Notes under the pieces: model-generated | Told to the model about the DNA's origin: nothing | Databases searched by the model: none | Seen by the model: the letters and a program-made list of their open reading frames with translations, nothing else | In this document: positions 48,155-57,891 of the stretch, in pieces | Position numbering within the stretch: the first letter of the stretch is position 1 | How the letters are laid out: every line of letters begins with the position of its first letter | DNA from: Larimichthys crocea | Lineage: Eukaryota > Chordata > Actinopteri > Sciaenidae | DNA: 64,000 nucleotides | Reading direction: 5' to 3' | NCBI RefSeq assembly: GCF_000972845.2 | Contig: NC_040018.1 | Coordinates: forward strand, 6,681,035 to 6,745,034 | Translations under genes and position numbers: made by a program

Positions 48155-48276
48155 CTAGGTAGGCTCAGTCCTTGCTGTAGTGGCCTTGAAGCCCTTTGCT
48201 GAATGTCATACCCTCTCTAACTCGCCCTACCTTGCTGTCACTGTCAAATAAAGGTTCAAAATCCCCTAAAAATCTT
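48155..48276 (+). repeat. SINE-like repeat G
   Basis: taggctcagtccttgctgta, ccctttgctgaatgtcata and a 3' tail caaataaaggttcaaaatcc. It matches the fragment at 38735-38830 in order. Confidence 0.55.
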
Positions 48277-48358
48277 TAAAAAATAAATAAATTCTACAGT
48301 CCAGACAATGTAGCACCTAAAAAATAAATAAATTCTACAGTCCAGACAATGTAGCACC
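48277..48358 (+). repeat. Perfect 41-bp tandem duplication
   Basis: Bases 48277-48317 and 48318-48358 are identical (starting taaaaaataaataaattcta). It lies in the tail of repeat G. Confidence 0.95.
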
Positions 48359-48945
48359 AGAGGGAAAGGCCTGTCTGACAGCAAAGTGGTGGGAATATTC
48401 CCACGATGGCATGCACCTAAACTGATTTTAGTGTTTTATGTGGGACTTTTTTATGAGACCTGTCCACAGCTCTACTTCTGTGCCAGGGAGCTTCTGTCTG
48501 CTTCTCTAAACCGGGAGCATGATGACCGTCGTCTACCTCAGGTAACACGCCAACCTCAAACTAAGGCCGCTTTAAAACAACAACAACCCAACCATCCCTT
48601 GGAAAGTGCAGAAACTTTAACAGAGTGATGATGATGTTCAGCGAAAGGACGAAACAACAAATTACAGAAGACACGAGGGACTTGACTCGATTTATCACAT
48701 CAAGGCTTGAATTGATGGTCTGTTAACACGTTTGTCTGTCTGACAAACAAACAGTAAGGATGACTGAGAGTGAAATAAATGCAGCGAGGAACAAACAGAC
48801 TTTGTGGCATAATTTGTAAGTAAACAGCAGGAAGCTTTCCGAAGACGGCTTTTCTGTCCATGGGACGTCGAACTTCACCGCGCTGCTGCCATCTACTGTC
48901 GGGAACAACGACTGCACCCTTTAGACTGAATGCACAGTATAGAGT

Positions 48946-48951
48946 TTTATT
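48946..48951 (-). terminator. crtc3: Putative crtc3 poly(A) signal
   Basis: AATAAA on the minus strand (tttatt on the plus strand), about 2.6 kb downstream of the stop codon in the left exon copy. Cleavage would fall near 48925-48935. Chosen as a plausible distal signal; nearer ones may also be used. Confidence 0.45.
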
Positions 48952-50046
48952 GTTTATATTAAATCAGAAAGATAAGCACTATAACATACGTTACAAACCA
49001 AGAACATCTTATATCTTGGAGAGAGAAAAACAAACTCAAATGACATTACAAAAAAAAAAAAAAAAAAAAAAGTAGTAACACTAGTGGACAAAAACATTAT
49101 TTAAATAACAGAACTGTACATTTTTAATATGCAACTAAAAAAAAAAAAAAAAAAAAGTAAGACACCAAAAAAAAACAGTGACAGAAAAAAAAATGGGCAG
49201 TTAGTACCAAACAGAGCTAAAAGCTAAAGGGAAGTGATTACGAGCGGTTAACTGCTGGAATATGAAAAGTCAAAATACAACAAAGTAAGGCAGCAGAAGG
49301 TAGGCGATTATTAGACAGCAGCAAACAGGCCGGGGACCAAAAGACAAAGACAAAAAAAAAAAGTGGCTCCATCACTCCATCACCCACTGTGTTACAGAGC
49401 AGGACAAAAAATATGTATAACAGCTGGAACTGACTATAAACTCTTATAAAAACAACCCAGACACCCCCCTCTTCATTTTTGTATTCCACAAATAATCACA
49501 CTGAATCTTTCATACGCTCGCACAAAGAGCCTTCTGAGACAAAAAACAACACACAGTGCCATGCAGCATCCAAAATGCTGTACGAAAAAAAAAAATCACT
49601 TCAAATGCTCTTTGATCAGTTAGAAACGCTGTAGGGGGAACGCTCAGAGAGGCAACATACGCTGTGGACACTGGACACATGTAAATATGCAAGCCGCGTC
49701 CTGTACTGCATAACGTCCGAGCTGCGCCTGTTCAACAGGTTTCACACCGCCAGAAAGAGTTGCATAGCTAAAAAGGAGCAAAAAAAGAGTTAAAAAAAAA
49801 AATGCATTGCGTGTATTAAAAAATAGCTCTTTGTCTTTATAGAAACAGACACCAGGGGGCACTTAATAACCCTGAATGGTTGAGTTATTACATAATCAAC
49901 TGTAAATATGAGCCCTTTACAGAAACACGCAGAACAAAGCTCGGAAAACAGAATTTAATCAATTTTCTTCCGTCATATCAAAATGAAACACCTGCTGCTG
50001 GTGTTTTAAAATGTCTATGTGCACGGACTATATACACATTTAGTCA

Positions 50047-50066
50047 TATATATATATATATATATA
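50047..50066. repeat. (TA)n microsatellite
   Basis: About ten TA units within the inferred 3' UTR. Confidence 0.9.
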
Positions 50067-51563
50067 GTCTCTAATGGCTTTATTCGACTTCTTTGGGTTT
50101 AAAAAACATGGTGTAAAAATATCAGTCTACACACTGTGAACCAATTAGTGCAAAAAAAAAAAAAAAAAGGTTAAGTGCAACGTTACATGATGTCCGATGT
50201 CCACATGATCACGGTCTGCTCTCTGAATGAGTCACTTTGACTGTTCAGCCCCAGAGAGGAGGAGGAGGGTGGAGGGGAGGGCGTAGGGGGTCACTGCACT
50301 GCCGTTAACACGAGGACAGAAAGCCGGATGCAAAAAAAAAAAAGAGAAGATATTCAGGACACAATCGATCCACAATAGCACAGCGCATGCCCTTATTCAC
50401 GACCAGATTTAAGTACAGTACAAGCGCCATTACGAGTCAGTACAAAAACAAATAAAAACAGAAATTCAATGAATGTACATTAAAAAAAAAAAAAGAAAGA
50501 AAAGAAGCAAAGTTCCTTTTTTAAAAAAATGGATTTTGACACCGTCCCAGTGCTGTCAAGAGTTCTGCCGGAGGAAATCACAGCCGACTCACGTGTAAGG
50601 GGGGAAATATCCGTCCAGATTACCACGAGGAAAAATATAGCATGTATTCAATACATCTTAAAATTTTATTTCTTAATTAGAAACTCAAAAAAAATCTATA
50701 CTCTAAGTAATATTTACTTATTAAAATCTCATCTTTGTAAACAGTTTGCCCTTTTTGTTTGAAAATACATTCTAATCCGACTGAACTTGAGGCTTTATAT
50801 ATATATGTTTATATTATAGATCTGTGGCAAACATCGCAAAAATAATCTGATATTATGTTTAAAGAAATACATTTCAAACAAAAAGCTCTAATCTCTTCTA
50901 AGTCTTCATTTCTACACAGATTGTTAAAGAGCCTGAAGTAGCCGCGGCTGCCAGATGTTTGTAACTGCTCCAGATGTTTCAGTAAAATTGTGTGCTGGCA
51001 TTTTTTTTTTTTTTTTTGCTGCTCTTCACTTAGCACATGGCGATGGGGAGGGGGTTGCTATGTTGCGTAACCATGGCGACAGGGTTGCCAAGGCTCCAGG
51101 GAGGTGTGAGCTGCTTTGGTGATGAGAAGAAAGAAGTGGCTTCCTCGCTGCATCGTCTCTCCATGTTCGGTTTGTTGGGTTTCTTTTTTTTTTTGGGTGG
51201 GGGTTGGGGGAGGAAGCGGTCTAGAGGGAGGTGCACACTCTCACAGCTAAAGACCTGCTTCTGCTCCCAGTGCTGATTTCTAAAAACCTGAAAACTGTGT
51301 CGATCCACCTCGTTTAGAACAACGTCTGAGCGACACGAGCTTTGCATGAAGCAGGCGTAAACAATGTTTGTTCCCGGGTCTCCTCCTTTAAAAAAAGTGT
51401 GTGTTCAGTCTTTCACATTTAACGAATCTTAGTGGCAGTGGACGCATGCACAGTGGCCCTTAGAGATCATTTGCATGCATATTCAGATCTGTACACTCTA
51501 TACACCTGCAAATCCACGTGTGGTTTCTCTTTCCCATCGAGCTCCACGTGACGCTCTTTGCGC

Positions 51564-51766
51564 TCAGAGTCTGTCGCTGCGGAACGTGTCCTCCACCGAT
51601 GGGTCCGGCAGCACCATGTCGGGATCGCTGCGATGCTAGGCCGTCCAGGCTGAGGGGCTCGTGCGCAGCTCGTCCTCCAACGGGAAGCCTCCTTCCGAGT
51701 CGAAACATTCGGGCACTGTGGAGAGAGCGCTGCTGATGTCCTTTGACAGGCTCGGGTTGGAGTCAT
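51564..51766 (-). pseudogene. crtc3: crtc3 last exon, damaged left copy
   Basis: Homologous to 57686-57891 but three bases shorter through separated small deletions (near 51640 and 51662). These shift the frame across the middle and restore it before the final [17 protein letters not shown] end and TGA. Either assembly noise or a decayed duplicate; noise is favoured. Confidence 0.8.
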
Positions 51767-52602
51767 CTGAGGGAGAGGTGAGAGAGAAACAGATGATGGT
51801 GGTGAACGTTTCTCCTGTCCTCTCACTGCCCTCATCGTTAGTCCTGACAGCTCTCTTTAAATAAATCTGACATGCTCTCTCCCTTTAAACTGGAGTTTCT
51901 GTTCAGCTAAGACACAAATATCAGCAGCCCGAGGCGGCACAGGGACAAGTTCGATTTCCACCTGTGAGAAATGTCGACTGAAAACAGACGCTCGTCCTGA
52001 TTCGAGCCTCAGGAAAGAATCATAACGTGCTGCTAATATTTGCACCCCGTGAAGTGCGAACGATGAAAATTGAAGGAGGGATTATTATTTCTCTAGAGAC
52101 AATTAACATTCAGCACACATTTAACGCCTTTAGTGATGCATATGTAGAATCACACCACTATGTTTGGCACTGTAGCGGTCTCGTTATCTTCAGTCTCTTC
52201 ATCATAATCAAACTAAATAGTATTTAATGATCTTTACAATAAGCTGCATTAACTGGTTGAATCTAATGCTGCATGTAATGGGAATGGAGTGACTCACAGT
52301 AATGAATCCAGAGTTATTACAAACTCTGCAGCTTTATGGCAGCCAGCTGTTTTCATTAAAACGAACTGATACATGCGCTGTACTCACGGACAAACAGATA
52401 TGTCAGTGCCGTGAGTCTGTCGAGATTGTTCAAATTTTCTGCGTCTTAGAGGCTAAAAATAAAAACTAATGCGGCTTTAAATAAGAAACTGGGACTAATT
52501 ATCATCGAAAGTTTACGTTAGTTATCTGTCCTCTTGCACCTACAGCGCACAATACAGACACCAAAACCAACAGTCGTATTCTCAGCCGCTTGACGCTACC
52601 TA

Positions 52603-52805
52603 GATGTTGGGCAGTCCGCCGCTGCAGTTAGAGTCAGCATGTTGGACCCTCATGTGCATCGGGTCCTGCAGGTTGCCGTGGCTGCCGCCCAGCCCTGCGA
52701 GCGCGGCCTGGAGAGTAGTAGAGATAACGGTGAGGAAGAGGAAGGGTCGTAGCAGGAACCCCCGCTGTGGAGCTCATGGGTTTCCAACAGAGAGAACTGG
52801 TCCAG
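52603..52805 (-). pseudogene. crtc3: crtc3 penultimate exon, damaged left copy
   Basis: Homologous to 58728-58941. The donor is destroyed: where the right copy has gactcaccggtgagtatgat, the left has gacgctacctagatg. Several internal indels break the frame, although the acceptor ggctag is kept. Confidence 0.8.
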
Positions 52806-53744
52806 CTAGCCGGCAGATGGCGGAGAGAGAAGAAATGGCAAGCGGAAGAAAATGCAAAGAGTGATGAGACAAATTGTTGTTGCTGTTTTGTTGACCCCGA
52901 CAGACTGAATCTACATCTTCATATGTTTGAAATGACCGTACTTCCCTGTTTGATTACAGAGACTCTGAAAGTCTGTCGTAACATAACGGTTTACACCGGT
53001 TTACAAAACTCTCTTGCATATTCGCCTCGCTCTTTAAGTCGTTATTGCAGCACAATGCACCGTCTCTTCCTCACATCAGTTAAGGCTCCTACATCCAACA
53101 CATCCTTTGGTCGTGTTGTCATTCCTGTCTGCTGCTGCTAATGGTACGAATTTGTTACAAAAAACACTAAAACTGGAAACACTTAAGGGTTTTTAAGGAG
53201 CATTTCTCAAGTTTTTAATGATATTTTGTCAAACACTTCATGTTCTTCTTCTTCGCTTCTATCCTCGTCTCCTATCTCTAAAAATGTCTTCTGGCACCGT
53301 CATGCAAACTGTTCTTGACTTGAGTGTAATCTACAGCACACAGAAAACCTCATTAACGCGGACAGCTGATGCTTATATGACACATTCTGAGATCTCTGTG
53401 GTCTGACAAAAAACAAATTTCTTGTTTTAGGTTTTTAAAAGTTTGATTCATCCCGCGACAAACTGACCCTGCAGCACAAAACGTTGCTTCGTTCGCAGTC
53501 GAGCGACGAACTGAAGCCACAGACGTTTTTTCCTTAAAAACTGTCAAAACTCCTCGTAATGTGTCTGGCTGAAGGTATCTCTTTATAGAAACATTAGAAC
53601 TGTCTCCATCACTGTCGAGTTAAATTTCCAGAAACCTTTCTTGGTCGCATTGCTGTTGACAAACTTTACTGGTTAACACATATTACTCGCGTGCTGAGAC
53701 ACACACTACTCTGTGCTTAAACACTGTGTGTGCTGCGTCTCTAC

Positions 53745-53825
53745 CTGATAGGGGAGGGTCTTGCTCTGGTGATTGAGAACTGTGGCTCCATGAAGGGGTG
53801 TTGAAGAGCGTGCCATGTTGTTGTG
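53745..53825 (-). pseudogene. crtc3: crtc3 84-nt exon, left copy (81 nt)
   Basis: Homologous to 59892-59975. Single-base losses in separate places (for example gattgagaac for gattggagaac, and tgccatg for cgccatg with a deletion) make it three bases shorter with a frame disturbance inside. Confidence 0.8.
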
Positions 53826-54032
53826 CTGTGAGGGAAGATTTTGGGGAGAAAAGTAAAAAACTGCAGAATATTTTACTCAGCTAGAAAAACAAGCTGCACG
53901 GTAAAACAGAAGTGCTCAACTTGAGTTGCATTAATAATTTGAATCTATGTCCAGTCTCTAATTTCTGCCTGCAGCGAGAGCAAGTAAACACATCATCAAT
54001 TCACAGCACTGATTTGTGTGTGTGTGTGCTCA

Positions 54033-54257
54033 ATTGGCCTGTGGTGAAATCCATTTGGATGTTCTTGAAGGGGGAAATAGGCTGGCTGCTGTTGATGTTG
54101 ATGTTGTGGAGGCTGTTGCTGTGCTGTGTTGCTGTGTGCTTGCTGCTGGTGTTGCTGTTGCGTTGTCGCTCTTGTCCACTGCCTGCTGGGATTGTTGGTA
54201 TAGCGGATAGGGTGGGGGCGGCTCCCTTGGCATGTTGCTGGTATCCAAAGCAACTCC
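54033..54257 (-). pseudogene. crtc3: crtc3 polyQ exon, left copy
   Basis: Homologous to 60190-60414. The splice donor reads TTGAGC instead of GTGAGC in transcript sense (tcaattgg versus tcacttgg on the plus strand). The CAG-rich segment is shuffled, so Gln codons read as Ala/Thr (ATATPAAS) after a frameshift. Confidence 0.8.
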
Positions 54258-54711
54258 CTAGCACAGGACAGAGGAAGCCAGCAGGAGTCACCAAAGACGT
54301 ACGACATGTTGAACGAGAGTTGTGACTTGAGGTTTATTTATTCTGATTGTTGGTCATTACTCAGCTACGCTCTCCCCGTCGGAGGCGGGGGTGAAAACAT
54401 TGCAGCAGTGTGTTTTTGCAATGGTGCGCATTTTTACTTGGAGGTCAGACGATTTTATATCGTTACCATTTCCGGTTGTTGCAAATGTTTTTAGTTTCAG
54501 CTCTAGTTTGAGTATTTTGACAGCAGAGGTTCTAGTTTACAAACCACAGTGACACTGGAGAGGCCGAATCAACGAGTTTAGCAGGATTTTGTTTGTTGAT
54601 CAGGATGCAAGAATGCTCATGCTTGTTCGTGATTTTCAGTTTTATAGATGCATACATTTTATTGTTATTCCAGTACGCTGCCAAATAAACAGCCTCTTTG
54701 TCATCGGTTTG

Positions 54712-54891
54712 TACCTGTGTGTGGGAGACAGCGAGGGGGACATGGTGGGGGAAGCTGCTTGGCCAGACCCCGGCGTGCTCGCTGCCCGGAGACCAGGGTG
54801 AGGGGGCTGATGGGAGGGGCCGTCGCCGGGGAGTTGTTGGACAGAAGCAGGGACGAGTTGATGAAGGATTGCTGAGCGATGACTGCACGGC
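54712..54891 (-). pseudogene. crtc3: crtc3 Ser-rich exon, truncated at gap
   Basis: Homologous to the 3' part of 60881-61116, cut off by the N gap at 54892. Multiple single-base deletions. A second, intact copy of this exon lies just after the gap at 55193-55428, so the exon occurs three times in the window. Confidence 0.8.
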
Positions 54892-54901
54892 NNNNNNNNN
54901 N
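54892..54901. other. Assembly gap (Ns)
   Basis: Run of N. The sequence after the gap (from 54902) restarts at the point corresponding to 54431, so the two flanks overlap by roughly 460 bases. Confidence 0.99.
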
Positions 54902-55192
54902 TTTTTACTTGGAGGTCAGACGATTTTATATCGTTACACATTTCCGGTTGTTGCAAATGTTTTTTAGTTTCAGCTCTAGTTTGAGTATTTTTGACAGCAG
55001 AGGTTCTTAGTTTACAAACCACAGTGACACTGGAGAGGCCGAATCAACGAGTTTAAGCAAGGATTTATGTTTGTTGATCAGGATGCAAGAACTGCTCATG
55101 CTTTTCGTGATTTTCAGTTTTATAGATGCATACATTTTATTGTTATTCCAGTACGCTGCAAAATAAACAGCCTCTTTGTCATCGGTGTGTAC

Positions 55193-55428
55193 CTGTGTGA
55201 TGGGAGACAGCGAGGGGGACATGGTGGGGGACAGCTGCTTGGCCAGACCCCGGCGCTGCTCGCTGCCAGGAGACAGGGTGAGGGGGCTGATGGGAGCTGG
55301 CCGTCGCCGGGGGGAGTTGTTGGACAGACGCAGGGACGAGTTGATGGAAGGATTGCTGAGCGATGACTGCAGCTGGCAGTTGTTGAGGGACGCCTGGATC
55401 GAGGGATTGCTCAGAGATGAGGAGAGAC
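55193..55428 (-). CDS. crtc3: crtc3 Ser-rich exon, intact left copy
   Basis: Identical in reading to 60881-61116, with intact acceptor (tccccacag) and donor (gtacac). It encodes the [11 protein letters not shown] and [13 protein letters not shown] motifs. It is flanked by damaged or truncated neighbours, so it is probably a redundant contig copy, not part of a second functional gene. Confidence 0.7.
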
Positions 55429-56865
55429 CTGTGGGGACGGTAAAGACATGAGCAGATCTATGAGAATGTACATCAGGGTAAAACTAATAGGGCAGCTGTG
55501 AATCCAGAGCAGATATGAGCCGTTAGAAACCAAGCTGAACATGTGGAAGTTATGATGTAGCATGTACTTGATTTTCCAGCGTGCTCTCCAGATCCCGACC
55601 CAAAACACTAGACTTTATTGTGTGACTGGGGAGGAAGAGAAAGACGGAGGGCAGAGGGAAGGAAAATGAGAAGACAGAGGGGAAAAGAAAAGAGCTGATT
55701 GTAGTGTGCCAAAACAGGGTCAAAGTTCCTCTGTCACTTTGGAGCTTAGCCAAGCCGAACGGTGTCTGACCATGAGAGACCAACCATGCATACATTCACA
55801 GAAGGAAAGAGTGCTGCCTGATCTTATCGCAACCACCGCTGCTCCACTCAAGAGTTCACGTGAGGAAGTCGGAGACAGAAAGATTTCAATGAGAGTTATC
55901 CGTTATGTAGGTTGGCTGGCAAGGAGAAATCTGGAACCTGCTCAAAACATGCAGCTCTGGTTCCCGGTTTTTAAAATCGGAGGCTGGAAGAGACACTAGA
56001 ATCCCAGCATGAATGAGTCACGACCACTGGACAAACACAGATTCTTCAGTGTCGACAGTCAGAAGGAGCACATGTCGAATGACTAGTCAAATCAGAATAA
56101 TGCCTGAAACCCAAATCCTGCAAGAAGTCAAGTTCTCATCAGACAAGCATTCATAAAATGGCCTAATAATTCCAGTATGGTTCTAAAAACCCACATAAAA
56201 TTAAATTAATTTGGATAAATAATGGATTGTTATATTTCCATTGTGAGGTGTTATTAATTAAATTTTCCAACCAAACTCCCGTCATTCCCCCGGAATTTTG
56301 TACGTGTATTAATCTGTATAATTATGTGGGTGTGAAATTTGAGTGTGAATGGTTGTTTGTCTCTTGCGTGCCCTGTGATAACCTGGTGATTGTCCAGGGT
56401 GTACATGCCCCACGGTGAACCCTAAAGAGGAGAAGCAGCTACAGATAATGGATGGAGATAGATAAAACTTGATAATTTCGACTTCGAATGAGAGAAAACC
56501 ACAGCAAACAATAAGAAGACTGTCAACACAAACCTGTACCGAACAGACCGTCCCAATTTGGTCTGATCAGTTCTGGTATTAGGACTTTAAATTAAGAGAC
56601 TGAGATCTGAGAGCTGAGACTTTCTTTAGCGCTCCATTTTCCTTCCCTCACACATCTTTAAGCAACCTGGAGGTCAGGACCCCTTTCATGAGGTTGTAAA
56701 GATGGCTGAACAGGATGAGAAAGCAGATAAGTTTTTCCTGCGAATATTTTACCTCTAATAATTTTTAAAAACAACAAACAGTAAATCAAGTCACAAGTAC
56801 GGTGGGAGGGAAGGAGGGTGGGAACGACACATGCAGACACACAACACAGAGCCTGCTCCACCCAC

Positions 56866-56979
56866 CCTGCGCGTTGCCAATGCCTAGGTGCATCATGGCG
56901 GCTGGCAAGTTTCCGGTGCTGCTGCCCCCCGCGAGGTTCGGGTACCCTCCATTGTCTTCAGGATCCAGCGGGGTGGAGA
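56866..56979 (-). pseudogene. crtc3: crtc3 exon fragment ([10 protein letters not shown]), truncated
   Basis: Homologous to the 3' half of 62589-62809, from the STPLDPEDN point to the donor. Homology stops abruptly at 56979 inside the exon, and the upstream half ([10 protein letters not shown]) is absent. Confidence 0.8.
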
Positions 56980-57107
56980 CTCCTCTGCCATCGTCTTCTT
57001 CTTCTTCCCGGTGGTCCGTGACTTTGAACTTGTTGAAACTTTATTTGTTTTTTCTTCATTTCAAATCGATAGCTTAACAAGGTTCCTTTATTACAGTGCA
57101 GATTTGG
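56980..57107. other. Orphan junction segment between the two copies
   Basis: About 128 bases matching neither the right-copy exon (expected at this point) nor the sequence left of the poly-T at 51001. It contains a cttcttcttc run and leads into the poly-T at 57108-57128. Confidence 0.75.
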
Positions 57108-57685
57108 TTTTTTTTTTTTTTTTTTTTTGCTGCTCTTCACTTAGCACATGGCGATGGGAGGGGGGGTTGCTATGTTGCGTAACCATGGCGACAGGGTTGC
57201 CAAGGCTCCGGGGAGGTGTGAGCTGCTTTGGTGAAGAGAAAGAAAGAAGTGGCTTCCTCGCTGCATCGTCTCTCACATGTTCGAGTTTGTTGGGTTTCTT
57301 TTTTTTTTTGGTTGGAGGGTTGGGGGAGAGGAAGCGGTCTAGAGGGAGGTGCACACTCTCACAGCTAAAGACCTGCTCCTGCTCCCAGTGCTGATTTCTA
57401 AAAAACCTGAAAACTGTGTCGATCCACCTCGTTTAGAACAACGTCTGAGCGACACGAGCTTTGCATGAAGCAGGCGTAAACAATGTTTGTTCACGGGTCT
57501 CCTCCTTTAAAAAAAAGTGTGTGTTCACGTCTTTCACATTTAACGAATCTTAGTGGCAGTGGACGCATGCACAGTGGCCCTATAGAGATCATTTGCATGC
57601 ATATTCAGATCTGTACACTCTATACACTGCAAATCCACGTGTGGTTTCTCTTTCCCATCGAAGCTCCACGTGACGCTCTTTGCGC
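57108..57685 (-). other. crtc3: crtc3 3' UTR start, right copy
   Basis: Repeats 51001-51563 with small indels. The 3' UTR is cut at the poly-T run 57108-57128 and lacks the distal 2 kb present at 49-51 kb. Confidence 0.7.
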
Positions 57686-57891
57686 TCAGAGTCTGTCGCT
57701 GCGGAACGTGTCCTCCACCGATGGGTCCGGCAGCACCATGTCGGGATCGCTGAGCATGCTTAGGCCGTCCAGGCTGAGGGGCTCGATGCGCAGCTCGTCC
57801 TCCAACGGGAAGCCTCCTTCCGAGTCGAAACATTCGGGCACTGTGGAGAGAGCGCTGCTGATGTCCTTTGACAGGCTCGGGTTGGAGTCAT
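57686..57891 (-). CDS. crtc3: crtc3 last exon: C-terminal activation domain
   Basis: 206-nt exon, acceptor tccctcag. Encodes [15 protein letters not shown], then [20 protein letters not shown] and [20 protein letters not shown] plus L, then TGA at 57688-57686. Alternating acidic and hydrophobic residues form the conserved CRTC transactivation domain, and the final RSDRL-type end is shared by CRTC2/3 proteins. Confidence 0.93.

Larger units (their letters stand above)
48930..51563 (-). other. crtc3: crtc3 3' UTR (inferred)
   Basis: Sequence downstream of the CRTC stop codon on the minus strand, rich in A/T homopolymers and with no other gene. Only the part next to the stop (51001-51563) is repeated at 57108-57685. 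The rest is single copy, so this side probably holds the true 3' flank. Confidence 0.55.
51001..56979 (-). repeat. Left copy of a direct duplication of the crtc3 3' half
   Basis: Collinear with 57108-62698, starting in a poly-T run (51001-51017) and ending inside an exon at 56979. The part 51001-54891 differs from the right copy by many single-base indels and substitutions. The part 54902-about 55740 is essentially identical to 60590-61428. The part to 56979 again shows scattered indels. It contains an N gap at 54892-54901. Confidence 0.92.

Noticed and set aside
55067..55451. Plus-strand open frames in the crtc3 Ser-rich exon region (also at 60755-61139)
   Set aside because: They are antisense to a well-supported exon; their openness reflects the GC-rich codon pattern of that exon.
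51001..56979. A genuine second crtc3 gene in tandem
   Set aside because: Indels are spread evenly over exons and introns, the copy starts and stops at non-genic points, it contains an N gap with overlapping flanks, and two donors are lost. Assembly duplication explains all of this.
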